Part shown: positions 19,692-29,928 of the stretch, one piece after another | Position numbering within the stretch: position 1 is the first letter of the stretch | Layout: every line of letters begins with the position of its first letter | NCBI RefSeq assembly: GCF_002807685.1 | Contig: NZ_PEAX01000004.1 | Location: 62,001-126,000, forward strand | Source of the DNA: Neoalteromonas flava | Lineage (GTDB): Bacteria > Pseudomonadota > Gammaproteobacteria > Enterobacterales > Alteromonadaceae | Length of the DNA stretch: 64,000 bases | Direction of reading: 5' to 3' | Program-made: the position numbers and the translations under genes | The notes under the pieces: generated by a model | Databases searched by the model: none | What the model was told of the DNA's origin: nothing | The model's input: the letters and a program-made list of their open reading frames with translations, nothing else

Positions 19692-21002
19692 TTGGTTAAT
19701 TAATAGTAAGTTAGCCGCTACGGCGCCACGATTTGCATTGATCACCTCTAGGCCTTGTTTCCCGGCCTGTTTGCGAGCCGCAGCAGTAGTTAACCAATGT
19801 TGAATTTCTGCTAATAATTGTTGCTCATTCAATACTGTTTTTAATGCCCCCGCGGTCGCTAAATGTGCAGTAATGGTGGGGTTATTGTACTGACTGGGGC
19901 CCATGACTACCGGAACCTCATACAACGCTGGCTCAAGCGCATTATGGCCTCCTCTGTCAGCGAAACTACCGCCAACAAATGCAATATCAGCAATGGCATA
20001 CAGGTCATGTAAAACTCCCATGGCGTCAATCAGCAGAACAGTGGCATCAGGAGCGATGTCGCCATCACTGTAGCTAGCAAAGTGAATGTTTTTATTTATC
20101 AGTAGTTCTTTTACTTCATTAAACCGTTGCGGATGGCGCGGTACAATGCAAGTAATCAAATTGGAAGTCGTCTGCTTCAGGCGCTGGTGGGCAGCGAGAA
20201 TTATTTCTTCTTCCGGCGCATGCGTACTGCCCGCGACGACTATTGGTGCCTGTCTTTCCTGAGCTAAATCTGCGAGCTTTAAAACCCAAGGGTCCTGACG
20301 TCGCTGGGATTGAATTTCAAATTTAATGTTGCCAGTGTTTTGCGTGTTAGTTGCATTAGCTCCCAGTGTAATATAGCGCTCCTGATCATCCCCACTTTGC
20401 GCATTTATATAGTTGAACTGTTGCAGTGTGTGGGCAAGAAACTGCCCAAGCTTAGCGTAACGCTTAGCAGAACGATCGGTCATGCGAGCATTGACGAGTA
20501 TACTGGGGATTTTTTTTGCGCTGCAAATTGCCAACAAGCTGGGCCAAATTTCTACTTCGGTAACTATCAGTAACTGCGGACGTAGTTTGCTGACAAGACG
20601 GTGCATTAGTCCATAATGATCATACGGTAAAAAGCAATGTTGCACTTGCTGACCGAGTGACCGCTGCACTTGTTCAGCGCCGGTTGGCGTGGTTGTTGTA
20701 ATCGTAATTTTAAGATCATGCTGTTGTTCGAGTAGCGCTTTGATTAATGGCGTAACTGCCGTTACTTCGCCAACGGAAACGCAGTGCCATAAAATATCGC
20801 ACCTAGATAGCCCTTGCGAAAAAATTGCAAATCTTGATAGTCGGCGTTGTGAATAATCAGGGCGTCTAAATGCCCATTTCACCATGAATATCAAAAACAG
20901 CAGTGGCAGCAGAATTGTCCACATCAGGTTATACAAAAATAGCTGGATGCGGTACCACACTGAGGGCGTATTTTGTTCATTATTTGGGGCTGATTGTTGC
21001 AA
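19677..21002 (-). CDS. waaA: Kdo transferase
   Basis: WaaA adds Kdo to lipid IVA on the inner face of the cytoplasmic membrane. A membrane anchor is followed by the GT-B N-terminal domain (ILWHCVSVGEVTAVTPLI, ITTTTPTGAEQV, EVEIWPSLL with the conserved acidic residue) and the C-terminal donor site (FVGGSFADRGGHNALEPALYEVPVVMG). The frame opens at TTG; a GTG 14 codons later, just before WYRIQLF, could be the true start. An adjacent kdkA fits a mono-Kdo WaaA. Confidence 0.95.
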   Translation of the reverse strand: MQQSAPNNEQNTPSVWYRIQLFLYNLMWTILLPLLFLIFMVKWAFRRPDYSQRRLSRFAIFSQGLSRCDILWHCVSVGEVTAVTPLIKALLEQQHDLKITITTTTPTGAEQVQRSLGQQVQHCFLPYDHYGLMHRLVSKLRPQLLIVTEVEIWPSLLAICSAKKIPSILVNARMTDRSAKRYAKLGQFLAHTLQQFNYINAQSGDDQERYITLGANATNTQNTGNIKFEIQSQRRQDPWVLKLADLAQERQAPIVVAGSTHAPEEEIILAAHQRLKQTTSNLITCIVPRHPQRFNEVKELLINKNIHFASYSDGDIAPDATVLLIDAMGVLHDLYAIADIAFVGGSFADRGGHNALEPALYEVPVVMGPSQYNNPTITAHLATAGALKTVLNEQQLLAEIQHWLTTAAARKQAGKQGLEVINANRGAVAANLLLINQLLDR

Positions 21003-21155
21003 TCCATCTCCGCCATTTTTTGCTAATCATCATAACACACTTGCAAAGCGAAGCTTATACACACTGCCTGCCGACTTAGGATATCGCAAAACTCAAAAGA
21101 TGCACTACACTGAAAGTGGATGGTAAATACATAAACCAAAACACGCGGAGAGAAA

Positions 21156-21599
21156 TTGACACGATTATCGCTGCTCATGATGATTGCACTGTTATTTTCG
21201 TCAGAGCTTATAGCTGAAAATGGAGCATCAGTTGTGATTGTGCACCCTCAGGTCGCTCAAGGCGAAGTTGATCGACAACAATTACGGCGAATTTTCTTGT
21301 TAAAACAACGCACTTGGGATGATGGTGCACCAATATCCCTAGTTGTATTTGCCAGCGACGATGAAAAGCACCGCGCATTTTTGCGGCAACGCTTGAATAT
21401 GTTCCCGTACCAGCTTGAACGTGAATGGAACAAGTTAATTTATTCTGGGCAATCGGCACCACCGGCCATCGCTATGGACACCGAAGATATGTTACTCCTT
21501 GTAGCCTCTACTCCTGGTGCGATCGGTTATGTTCTCGCTCCTCAAGCCATTGAAAACAGTATTAGCCGGGTGAAAGTTATTGAGGTAATTGAGCAATGA
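21156..21599 (+). CDS. Small periplasmic phosphate-binding-protein-like domain
   Basis: The product (147 aa) has a signal peptide (ends near LIAENG) and reads like a truncated PstS-type periplasmic binding domain: VVIVHPQVAQGEVDRQQLRRIFLLKQRTWDDG, a mid-region FLRQRLNM, and TPGAIGYVLAP, which resembles the 'GxIGY' turn of phosphate-binding proteins. At this length only one lobe-like unit is present. TTG start with GGAGAG in front. It overlaps the following barrel gene by 4 bp (ATGA) and that gene is followed at once by a GGDEF-EAL gene, suggesting that it senses a ligand for the latter. Confidence 0.78.
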   Translation: MTRLSLLMMIALLFSSELIAENGASVVIVHPQVAQGEVDRQQLRRIFLLKQRTWDDGAPISLVVFASDDEKHRAFLRQRLNMFPYQLEREWNKLIYSGQSAPPAIAMDTEDMLLLVASTPGAIGYVLAPQAIENSISRVKVIEVIEQ

Positions 21600-22789
21600 A
21601 AAAAAGGATTTGGCTTGTCTATCCCCTGGTATATGTATGCTTGCTAATTTCGCAGTGCAGGTTAGCGTTGGCGCAAGAAAACTGGAGTATTAACGGTTTT
21701 GTTGCACAAGGCATACAGCAAGCGAGTAAAACAAATTTTGTTAGTAGTGATGGCGACTTGTCTTTTGCGTTAACTGAAATTGGCGTTAATGGGCGCTATG
21801 CGATTGACGAAGATTTGAGTTTGAATGCACAGGCGGTTTATTTAAACGCAGGGCGACGCTATCCAGAAGGGGCGCGCGTGGATTACCTGTTTCTCGATTG
21901 GCGTGTTGTTGACGCAAATAATCTAAACCTTAATGTGCATTTAGGTCGTTACAAAAATTACCATTGGTTGTATTCATCGACCCGGGATGTGCCACACACC
22001 CGACCAGGGAATCTATTACCACAATCGGTTTACTTTGATAGCTTTCGCGACGTCGCGTTGGGGAGTGATGGCGTTGCGATACGCGCAAGCACGACGAATC
22101 GGTTCGGTGATTGGGAATTTAATTGGAGCTACGGTAAGTCGCCAGTATCGCGCGAATCGACGGTGCAACTGTTGGGACATAACTCTAGCGGCAAAGTGAG
22201 TCAGGATCATGACCACCAAATGAGCGTTTATTGGCGTTCGTTCTCTTCAGGTCTGCTATTTGGTGTGAGTTGGTTAGATGCAGACTTCACCTATAACCAA
22301 GGGCTCAATGATGGATTTGTGAATGGTAAGGTTAATGTGCAGAGAGTCGCGCTAGCGGCGCAATGGCAAAGCCAATATGTTGAATTAACAACAGAATTGG
22401 TACGTGAAAGTAGCGCCTACAATGATGTGTTAGCCCCCAACTTCTTTAGTGATACCAGCGCAGAGGGGGGCTATGTGCAACTCAATGTTATGCCGTTGCC
22501 AAAGCTAACGGGCTTATTCAGACTCGATCTTTATGACCAGAATAAAGAGGATCGCAATGGATTTGCACTAGAACAGGCGACCAATGGTGCTATTCCCAAT
22601 TACTTTGCTTATATGGATACAGCAACAGTTGGTGTGCGGTACTTACTCGCTGATAACATTGCCTTGCAGGCGGAATTTAATCGGATCAAAGGCGCTGGCC
22701 GTTTGACCCCACTTTTAGTGCGTACAACAGAAACCACAGAATCTGAATACTGGGATTTGTGGTCGCTTCAGTTTATGTATTGGTTTTAA
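21596..22789 (+). CDS. Outer-membrane porin-like beta-barrel
   Basis: A signal peptide (cleavage after ALAQ) leads into a 370-residue beta-rich region with aromatic girdles (SINGFVAQGIQQ, LFLDWRVVDANNLNLNVHLGRY, terminal LWSLQFMYWF). The C-terminal phenylalanine is a BAM recognition end. No known porin family motif is evident. Translational coupling to the preceding binding protein and a 1-bp gap to the GGDEF-EAL gene show that the three act together. Confidence 0.82.
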   Translation: MKKRIWLVYPLVYVCLLISQCRLALAQENWSINGFVAQGIQQASKTNFVSSDGDLSFALTEIGVNGRYAIDEDLSLNAQAVYLNAGRRYPEGARVDYLFLDWRVVDANNLNLNVHLGRYKNYHWLYSSTRDVPHTRPGNLLPQSVYFDSFRDVALGSDGVAIRASTTNRFGDWEFNWSYGKSPVSRESTVQLLGHNSSGKVSQDHDHQMSVYWRSFSSGLLFGVSWLDADFTYNQGLNDGFVNGKVNVQRVALAAQWQSQYVELTTELVRESSAYNDVLAPNFFSDTSAEGGYVQLNVMPLPKLTGLFRLDLYDQNKEDRNGFALEQATNGAIPNYFAYMDTATVGVRYLLADNIALQAEFNRIKGAGRLTPLLVRTTETTESEYWDLWSLQFMYWF

Positions 22790-22790
22790 A

Positions 22791-25235
22791 ATGCCCAGAC
22801 GTGTCAGCATTGCACAAAAATTCATTGTCGTATTGGTTCTCTTGCTGACGGTATTCAGTGTGTTGCTCGTAGGTTTCTTGATTAACCGAGCCAACCAATC
22901 GTTGATCAGCCAACAGAGTCAAATACAGCAGCAGTATTACAAGCAGTTTTCTCAGCTCAATACCATTGTGACCGACCGTAACGTGAGATTCGTCGAGAAC
23001 TTTATCAATGATCTAGACAGCCGCAAGTTTGCGACGCTAGACAATGCGCTGAGCTATATTAAAACGCAATACGAAGAACTGCTCTTGCGTTGGCAAGTCG
23101 AGAAAATATGGTTACACCTTGAGCAAACATCGGTTCTAGAAGTTGATGAACAAGGCAGAGAACCCAATGAACTAAAAGGCTTAGTGGCCGCAGTCACGCA
23201 AAAGCAAAGTCCTGAAATCTTAATTTCATGCACACAGACATGTGTGGCAACGCTAGCAGTACCAGTGCTAATTGCTGATAACTTCGCTATCGTGTCGATT
23301 CAATATTCGTTGGCTGAGGCGCTGGCCGCCTTTGTGCGCGCGTCATCAACAGAGATTGCGCTAGTCAATTGGCAAAAGCAGGAAAACAACTTAATTACCA
23401 TTGGTGAGCAGACAATCGTGCTTCAACAGCGCTTTAATCAAATACTTCAGGCGCTGCCAACAACCCTAGATTATTCGCGGTTTTATCAATTCGGTGAAAT
23501 CATCGACGCATTTGATAAAACCTTTTTGCTGAATATTATTCCGTTAGATCAAGGTGCCACTTCTGGCTTTTATTTGTTAACGGTAACTGATTTTACTGAG
23601 CGCGCGACTAATCTTAAAAATCAACAAGCCTTTATCATTACCTTGGCTGTGGTTTTGAGCTTAACATTTATTACCCTGGTTGCTTTTTTGTTGCGTCACT
23701 ACCGCAATAAGCTCACCAACTTGTCACAACGTTTGCCCTTACTTGCAGAAAACCGCTTTGATGAGTTCAATGAGTTGCGGCTAAAGAAACGCGGATGGTT
23801 TCAGGATGAGCTGGACCAACTTGAAGAATCAGCTACGCAATTGGCAAAAAATCTCGAACAACTAAATCAACAATCGCTTGCCGATCAAATGCAATTAGAA
23901 AAAATGGCAATGTTTGACGGCTTGACCGGATTACCTAATCGCAGCATGTTGATGTTTCAACTGGAAAAACACATTGGTGCACTGAAGCGCACCAATAAGG
24001 CAGTAGCTCTGATGCTGCTCGATTTAGATGACTTTAAACGTATTAACGACTCCCATGGCCATGGTGTCGGTGACAAATTATTGGAAAAGGTCGCCAAACG
24101 GATCAGTAAACAACTGCGTATTGCAGATATTGCGGCACGTTTTGGCGGTGATGAATTTGCGATTTTACTAACCGATGTAGAGTCCATGTCAGACGCTGTG
24201 AGCGTTGCAGAGAAAATTGTTGAGACCTTTAAGCAACCAGTCATGGTACGAGAACATCGGTTCTTTTGTGCGGTAAGTATTGGTATCGCGGTTACCCATG
24301 AGGATGATGCGATTTCAGCAGAGCTTCTACGGCATACTGACATAGCTATGTACGAAGCAAAAACAGTCTCTGGCTCTGCCTATCGTTGTTATGACGCGGC
24401 GATGAATCGAAAATTAATGCGCCGTGTCGAGCTGGAAAACGAAGCGCGGCAAGCCATTCAAAGTGATCAATTTTACTTGGCGTTGCAGCCCAAAGTCGCA
24501 CTTACCGATGGCAAATTGTTAGGCTTTGAAGCCCTAATCCGCTGGCAACATCCGCAAAAAGGTCAGATTTCACCCGCCGAATTTATCCCAATTTTGGAGA
24601 AGACCGCTTTGATGGGAACGCTCGACTATTGGGTTATCGCTCATGCAATGCAGATATTGGCTGAACTTAGGCTCAACGGCTATCACGAACTTAGTATGGC
24701 GATTAATGTTTCAGCACAGCAATTTTTGGATAGCGATTTAACCGACTATTTACGCCAACAATTGCGTCACCATGACATTCCGGCGAGCCGGATAGAATTG
24801 GAACTGACGGAAACAGCCTTAGTCGATGACTTAACTCGCGCGTGCAGTGTGATGAGTGAGGTCCGTGAGCTCGGCTGTAAAATTGCGATTGATGACTTCG
24901 GTACCGGCTACTCGTCTCTCAGTTACTTGAAAGCGCTGCCCGTCGATGTGGTAAAAATTGATCGGTCTTTTGTGAGTGGTATGTTGGATGATCACAGTGA
25001 TCGGAATATCGTGTTTTCGACTATCTCCATGGTAAGGGGCCTAAATATTGAAGTTGTTGCAGAGGGGATAGAAACGCTCGAGCAATTTGAGTTGCTGTGT
25101 GAGTATGAATGTAATGTTGGACAAGGATATTACATTTCAAAACCCATTGACGAGAGCGCTCTTTGGGAAACACTCAGTGCACAATGCCAATCTGGCATGT
25201 GGCAACTCCACTTGCCGGTATCTAGCACAGAATAA
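22791..25235 (+). CDS. Membrane GGDEF-EAL c-di-GMP turnover protein
   Basis: The 814-residue protein has TM1 (about 10-32), a periplasmic sensor (33-275), TM2 (277-300), a linker, a GGDEF domain and an EAL domain. The GGDEF motif is intact near residue 452 and is preceded by RIAD, an RxxD inhibitory site at normal spacing. The EAL domain keeps EAL (about 580), the asparagine of [19 protein letters not shown] and KID, and AEGIE, so both synthesis and hydrolysis look possible. It is the last gene of the operon with the binding protein and the barrel. Confidence 0.93.
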   Translation: MPRRVSIAQKFIVVLVLLLTVFSVLLVGFLINRANQSLISQQSQIQQQYYKQFSQLNTIVTDRNVRFVENFINDLDSRKFATLDNALSYIKTQYEELLLRWQVEKIWLHLEQTSVLEVDEQGREPNELKGLVAAVTQKQSPEILISCTQTCVATLAVPVLIADNFAIVSIQYSLAEALAAFVRASSTEIALVNWQKQENNLITIGEQTIVLQQRFNQILQALPTTLDYSRFYQFGEIIDAFDKTFLLNIIPLDQGATSGFYLLTVTDFTERATNLKNQQAFIITLAVVLSLTFITLVAFLLRHYRNKLTNLSQRLPLLAENRFDEFNELRLKKRGWFQDELDQLEESATQLAKNLEQLNQQSLADQMQLEKMAMFDGLTGLPNRSMLMFQLEKHIGALKRTNKAVALMLLDLDDFKRINDSHGHGVGDKLLEKVAKRISKQLRIADIAARFGGDEFAILLTDVESMSDAVSVAEKIVETFKQPVMVREHRFFCAVSIGIAVTHEDDAISAELLRHTDIAMYEAKTVSGSAYRCYDAAMNRKLMRRVELENEARQAIQSDQFYLALQPKVALTDGKLLGFEALIRWQHPQKGQISPAEFIPILEKTALMGTLDYWVIAHAMQILAELRLNGYHELSMAINVSAQQFLDSDLTDYLRQQLRHHDIPASRIELELTETALVDDLTRACSVMSEVRELGCKIAIDDFGTGYSSLSYLKALPVDVVKIDRSFVSGMLDDHSDRNIVFSTISMVRGLNIEVVAEGIETLEQFELLCEYECNVGQGYYISKPIDESALWETLSAQCQSGMWQLHLPVSSTE

Positions 25236-25300
25236 TTGGGTTTTTCTGTACCGGCGTTGTCAGGTTTATTAAGATACCGCGTCATTATTCGGAGGGTGAT

Positions 25301-26497
25301 ATGTCTGAAGCATTTTTGGCGCATTTAAACGCGCAAATTGAAACAGTAAAAAGTGAAGGCCTGTACAAACAAGAGCGGGTTATCGAGTCACAGCAACAAG
25401 CCGATATAAGTGTTGCCGGTGGCGAGCATGTAATTAACTTTTGCGCCAATAATTACTTAGGTTTAGCTAATCACCCAGATTTAATTGCAGCTGCCAAAGC
25501 CGGTCTGGAAAGTCACGGGTTTGGCGTTGCATCCGTTCGATTTATCTGCGGAACACAAGACATTCATAAGCAATTAGAAGCCAAAATCAGCCAGTTTTTG
25601 GGCACCGAGGATACAATTTTGTATCCGTCATGCTTTGATGCAAATGGTGGATTGTTTGAAACCATATTGGAGCCAGAAGACGCGATTATCTCAGACTCAC
25701 TAAATCACGCCAGTATCATTGATGGAGTAAGGCTGAGTAAAGCCAAGCGCTATCGATACGCAAATAACGACATGCAAGCATTAGAAGAGCAGTTGCAACA
25801 AGCAGAAGCTGACGGTGCACGCTATAAATTGATTGCAACTGACGGTGTGTTTTCGATGGATGGCATCATTGCAAATCTGAAAGGGATCTGTGATTTGGCT
25901 GAGAAGTACGACGCCATGGTCATGGTTGATGATTGTCATGCTACAGGATTTGTCGGTGAAAACGGGCGTGGTAGTCATGAATACTGCGAGGTTATGGGCC
26001 GTGTGGATATTATTACTGGTACATTGGGCAAGGCGTTGGGTGGTGCCTCAGGTGGATATACCTCAGGTAAGAAGCCTGTGATTGAATGGTTGCGCCAACG
26101 TTCGCGGCCTTATCTCTTCTCTAACTCAGTTGCGCCGCCAATTGTTGCTGCCTCGATTAAAGTATTTGAAATGATGGAGAATGGGCAAGCGTTACGTCAG
26201 GCAGTTATGCGCAATGCTGAACATTTCAGACGCCGTATGTCGGAAGCAGGCTTCACCCTAGCAGGTAAAGATCACGCGATCATTCCGGTAATGTTAGGCG
26301 ACGCAAAACTCGCCAGCGAAATGGCAGACCGTCTATTAGCCAAAGGGATTTACGTTATCGGTTTTTCTTATCCAGTAGTACCAAAAGGTCAAGCACGGAT
26401 CCGTACCCAAATGTCTGCTGCGCATACAATTGAACATGTAGATAAAGCCGTCGATGCATTTATTGAAGTCGGTCGGTCCTTAGGAGTTATCGCATGA
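25301..26497 (+). CDS. kbl: 2-amino-3-ketobutyrate CoA ligase
   Basis: Kbl cleaves 2-amino-3-ketobutyrate with CoA to glycine and acetyl-CoA, the second step of threonine breakdown. The PLP enzyme shows [34 protein letters not shown] and the PLP lysine in [10 protein letters not shown]. Length 398 aa is typical. GGAGG precedes the ATG. Its 3' end overlaps tdh by 4 bp (ATGA). Confidence 0.97.
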   Translation: MSEAFLAHLNAQIETVKSEGLYKQERVIESQQQADISVAGGEHVINFCANNYLGLANHPDLIAAAKAGLESHGFGVASVRFICGTQDIHKQLEAKISQFLGTEDTILYPSCFDANGGLFETILEPEDAIISDSLNHASIIDGVRLSKAKRYRYANNDMQALEEQLQQAEADGARYKLIATDGVFSMDGIIANLKGICDLAEKYDAMVMVDDCHATGFVGENGRGSHEYCEVMGRVDIITGTLGKALGGASGGYTSGKKPVIEWLRQRSRPYLFSNSVAPPIVAASIKVFEMMENGQALRQAVMRNAEHFRRRMSEAGFTLAGKDHAIIPVMLGDAKLASEMADRLLAKGIYVIGFSYPVVPKGQARIRTQMSAAHTIEHVDKAVDAFIEVGRSLGVIA

Positions 26498-27519
26498 AGT
26501 CGTTAGCAAAATTGCATCGTGAACCGGGTATTTGGATGCATGAAAGTCCAATGCCAGAGGTAGGCCACAACGACCTTTTAATCCGGATCCGGAAAACGGC
26601 GATTTGTGGCACAGACATGCATATATTTCATTGGGACGAATGGTCACAAAAAACCATTCCGGTACCAATGATTGTTGGTCATGAATATGTCGGTGAAGTG
26701 GTTGATATGGGGAGCGAAGTGCAAGGCTTCCATAAAGGCGATCGGGTTTCCGGTGAGGGGCATATCACTTGTGGTCACTGTCGTAATTGCCGTGCTGGCC
26801 GTCGTCACCTTTGTCGTAATACAGAAGGCGTGGGGGTTAATCGGCAAGGTGCCTTTGCCGAGTATTTGGTGATCCCCGCGTTTAATGCATTTAAAATTCC
26901 TGACAATATCAGTGATGATTTAGCTTCAATTTTTGATCCCTTTGGTAATGCGGTGCACACGGCATTAGCATTTGATCTCGTAGGTGAAGACGTATTAATT
27001 ACCGGTGCCGGGCCCATCGGTATTATGGCCGCAGCTGTAGCTAAGCATGTGGGAGCGCGACACGTAGTGATCACGGATGTAAATCCGTATCGACTGGAGC
27101 TAGCCACAACGATGGGAGCCACTCGTGCCGTAAATGTGGCAAATGAGAACCTAAAAGATGTCATGCGCGAATTGGGCATGACAGAAGGCTTCGATGTTGG
27201 ATTAGAAATGTCGGGTGTGCCCAGTGCCTTCGATAGTATGCTAGTGAATATGAACAACGGTGGTAAAATCGCCATGTTGGGGATCCCTCCTAACGCGGTA
27301 GCGATAGATTGGAATCAAGTGATTTTTAAAGGCTTAACGATCAAAGGGATTTACGGACGCGAGATGTTCGAAACCTGGTATAAGATGGCTAGCTTGTTGC
27401 AAAGTGGCCTCGATCTTAATCCCATAATCACCCATCAGTTTAACGTGGATGAGTTTCAACAAGGCTTTGAAACCATGGGGTCAGGACGGTCAGGTAAAGT
27501 GATCTTGAATTGGGAGTAG
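26494..27519 (+). CDS. tdh: L-threonine 3-dehydrogenase
   Basis: Tdh oxidises threonine with NAD+ to 2-amino-3-ketobutyrate. It is a zinc-dependent medium-chain dehydrogenase: catalytic zinc region [15 protein letters not shown] and GHEYVGEV, structural zinc cysteines [15 protein letters not shown], and NAD motif [11 protein letters not shown]. Length 341 aa matches. It is coupled to kbl and followed after 7 bp by glpE. Confidence 0.97.
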   Translation: MKSLAKLHREPGIWMHESPMPEVGHNDLLIRIRKTAICGTDMHIFHWDEWSQKTIPVPMIVGHEYVGEVVDMGSEVQGFHKGDRVSGEGHITCGHCRNCRAGRRHLCRNTEGVGVNRQGAFAEYLVIPAFNAFKIPDNISDDLASIFDPFGNAVHTALAFDLVGEDVLITGAGPIGIMAAAVAKHVGARHVVITDVNPYRLELATTMGATRAVNVANENLKDVMRELGMTEGFDVGLEMSGVPSAFDSMLVNMNNGGKIAMLGIPPNAVAIDWNQVIFKGLTIKGIYGREMFETWYKMASLLQSGLDLNPIITHQFNVDEFQQGFETMGSGRSGKVILNWE

Positions 27520-27526
27520 TCTGCAT

Positions 27527-27850
27527 ATGTCCTCGTTTAAACATATCAGTCCGGAGCAAACTTACGCCAAAATTGAAAACGGTGAGACGTTAGCCATAGC
27601 CGATATTCGCGATTATCAATCTTACTTAAACGGGCATATGCCCTCGGCAACGCATCTGAATAATGAAACCATTACTGGTTTTATGCAAAGCACGCATATT
27701 GATACCCCTGTCATTGTGGTTTGTTATCACGGTATCAGTAGTCAGCAAGCCGCTGAATACCTAGTTAGTCAAGGTTACACCGAAGTGTATAGTATGGATC
27801 AGGGCTTTGAAGGGTGGCGTTTACGCTACCCTGTTGAGTCTGGTGTTTAA
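27527..27850 (+). CDS. glpE: Thiosulfate sulfurtransferase GlpE (rhodanese)
   Basis: A single rhodanese domain of 107 aa: IADIRDYQSYLNGHMPSA and the active-site loop VCYHGISSQQAA with its catalytic cysteine. GlpE moves sulfane sulfur from thiosulfate to cyanide or thioredoxin. Two bases separate its stop from the glpG start; the glpE-glpG pairing is classic, here without glpR or glpD and behind tdh instead. Confidence 0.93.
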   Translation: MSSFKHISPEQTYAKIENGETLAIADIRDYQSYLNGHMPSATHLNNETITGFMQSTHIDTPVIVVCYHGISSQQAAEYLVSQGYTEVYSMDQGFEGWRLRYPVESGV

Positions 27851-27852
27851 GC

Positions 27853-28686
27853 GTGACGCCGCTGGTTGGCTTTCAACAGGAGCAAGCCGCGCGGTTATTA
27901 ATCGCGCACTTAAACGCTCAGGGCATACGCGCTAATTATCGTAAAGCTGGCGATGCCCATGAAGTTGTATTGGCTTATGCAGAGGATACCGAAAAAGCAA
28001 CATTACTCACGCGCACATTTCTTAATAACCCGCATGCCAAAGAATACCAATCGAACGCCTGGGATTTAGGTGAACAAGTAGAAAAATCCGGCTCATTAAA
28101 CCTGACTTTTCCTGCGCTAGCGGAGTGGATAAAAGCGCCTTTTACTATGCTAGTTGCGGTGACGTGTAGCCTGGTATTTTTCTTTATGACTTTTGGCGGT
28201 TTCTCTTGGGTCAGAGAATGGCTATTTATTGCCCCCCTCAATGAGCTTTTTCAAAGTCATCAGTATTGGCGAGTTTTTACGCCGAATGTGATTCACTTTT
28301 CTTTCCTTCATTTTATTTTTAATACTCTCTGGTGGCTTATGCTGGGCAGTCAGATCGAACGCCGTTTAGGGCTGTCAGCCATTATTATGATTTTTATCTT
28401 AGCGTCGATAACATCGAACATCGCCCAACTGTTAATGTCTGGCCCAAATTTCGGCGGACTGTCCGGCATTGTTTACGCCGTGCTTGGCTTTGTATGGTGG
28501 GCTGGCTGGTTGCGTCCGGATTGGCAGCTGCAGGTCAGCAAACCGATTGTGGGCTTTATGCTGGTGTGGTTGTTGGTAGGTTTCGCTGACGTCTTATGGA
28601 TTTCAATGGCGAACACTGCACATTTAGTGGGTCTAATCAGCGGTTGTTTGATTGCGGCTGGGCTTGCCAAGTTGTTGCCGAAATAA
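27853..28686 (+). CDS. glpG: Rhomboid intramembrane serine protease GlpG
   Basis: The N-terminal cytoplasmic domain (residues 1-80) precedes six membrane helices. Catalytic serine lies in GLSGIVYAVLGF and the histidine in TAHLVGLISG; the HFSFLHFIFNTLWWL helix holds the oxyanion residues. GlpG cleaves membrane-spanning substrates in the inner membrane. Start is GTG. Length 277 aa is normal. Confidence 0.95.
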   Translation: MTPLVGFQQEQAARLLIAHLNAQGIRANYRKAGDAHEVVLAYAEDTEKATLLTRTFLNNPHAKEYQSNAWDLGEQVEKSGSLNLTFPALAEWIKAPFTMLVAVTCSLVFFFMTFGGFSWVREWLFIAPLNELFQSHQYWRVFTPNVIHFSFLHFIFNTLWWLMLGSQIERRLGLSAIIMIFILASITSNIAQLLMSGPNFGGLSGIVYAVLGFVWWAGWLRPDWQLQVSKPIVGFMLVWLLVGFADVLWISMANTAHLVGLISGCLIAAGLAKLLPK

Positions 28687-28770
28687 CGCTTTGGCAGCAA
28701 TAAAACAGCTCTCGCACAAAATTTAGCGCTACAAGTGACAAAAGGTTAGAAATGTTGTTTCAGGGCGGTA

Positions 28771-29187
28771 TTAACCCTGATACAGATACTTAGTAAAGAT
28801 CACATCACTAACAACCGCCTTTCCAGTTTCCTTTTCCATACGCTGTTGCAGTAATTGTAAGATAGTGCGGCGTATATCTTCCCGTCCGGTCAAAGACTTA
28901 ACTTTGTCCTCTGGCTGACGCCCAAACACTTCAATAACAATGGCACGCAAGAGTGGCATATGATGTTCGACCACTTCTAAATTGTCAGCATCATCCAACA
29001 TTAACTCAACTGTCACGCGCACAAATCCAAGGGTACGCGCATTTCCGCTTAGATAGTTGGTTACAATGTCAGGCTCTAATCCCATGTAAGCGTATTGTTT
29101 TTGCTGGGCGGAAACCGAAAAGCTTAGGCTCAAGCCAGCAATGACGATGGATGCTTTAAGTAACTTTTTCCATGCTACTGGGAACAT
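28771..29187 (-). CDS. FliL-like protein with cleavable-type signal peptide
   Basis: The core (YAYMGLEPDIVTNYLSG, LGFVRVTVELMLDD, HHMPLLRAIVIEVFGRQ, DIRRTILQLLQQRM) matches the periplasmic domain of flagellar FliL. Unlike FliL of flagellar operons, the N-terminus ends in SVSAQQ, like a cleavable signal peptide, and no flagellar gene is near. It sits between glpG and the divergent ubiC. A periplasmic relative of FliL/stomatin-type assemblies is the most that can be said. Confidence 0.85.
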   Translation of the reverse strand: MFPVAWKKLLKASIVIAGLSLSFSVSAQQKQYAYMGLEPDIVTNYLSGNARTLGFVRVTVELMLDDADNLEVVEHHMPLLRAIVIEVFGRQPEDKVKSLTGREDIRRTILQLLQQRMEKETGKAVVSDVIFTKYLYQG

Positions 29188-29343
29188 TATGTCTTAAACC
29201 TTTTTAGCCAATAAGAGAGTTAAAAGTATCGCATAAGTTTAGCAAAGGCCGGACAAAAAAATATGCTAAAAACGATTTATGGATATTTTCAACGCGTGAA
29301 TGTTAATATTATCGGCAATTACCTGCGTAAGTTTTAAAAGATT

Positions 29344-29916
29344 TTGTCGAATCAAATCAGCCAGCAACCATTGGTCCCGGTGGAACTTGAGTTTGAATGG
29401 TATCCCAGCAATCAAGTTGACGTTAGTAACGCGTATCTAGCTAATTGGCTTTTGGATACGGGATCATTGACTGAGCGCTTACAGAGCATGTGTCGGCGGT
29501 TTAGAGTCGAAGTGCTTTTTCATGCACCGATGTCTGCGCCGTTATGCGGCGACGATGACACAAACTATCTACGCGAAGTCATTCTGTGGGGGGACGATAC
29601 ACCATGGGTATTTGCGCGTTCAATTATTCCTGCAGCACTCAATAATGGCGAGTTGCTGGATTTAGGTGAGCAACCCTTAGGCCAGCGAATATTCAATGAT
29701 GAACGGTTTGTGCGAAGTCAGTTTGAGATGTGCCAAGTTAATAGTGAGGCTCTTTGCAAACAATTGCCAGCCAAGGTTACTGCAGCAGTTAAACGCTCGA
29801 AATGCGCTAATGTAGGCCCATTATTCGGTAGACGTTCAGCATTCCATTTTCTTGAGCACCGCCTTAGTGTAGCTGAAATATTTTTACCCCTGGCTCCGGC
29901 TTACAGTCGTGGATAA
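29344..29916 (+). CDS. ubiC: Chorismate pyruvate-lyase
   Basis: UbiC converts chorismate to 4-hydroxybenzoate and pyruvate, the entry to ubiquinone synthesis. Motifs: WLLDTGSLTERLQSMC, REVILWGDDTPWVFARSIIP, LGEQPLGQRIFND and the C-terminal GRRSAFHFLEHRLSVAEIFLP with the conserved glutamate. Start is TTG with a weak binding site. ubiA follows after 12 bp. Confidence 0.94.
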   Translation: MSNQISQQPLVPVELEFEWYPSNQVDVSNAYLANWLLDTGSLTERLQSMCRRFRVEVLFHAPMSAPLCGDDDTNYLREVILWGDDTPWVFARSIIPAALNNGELLDLGEQPLGQRIFNDERFVRSQFEMCQVNSEALCKQLPAKVTAAVKRSKCANVGPLFGRRSAFHFLEHRLSVAEIFLPLAPAYSRG

Positions 29917-29928
29917 CGGACTTTTTGC

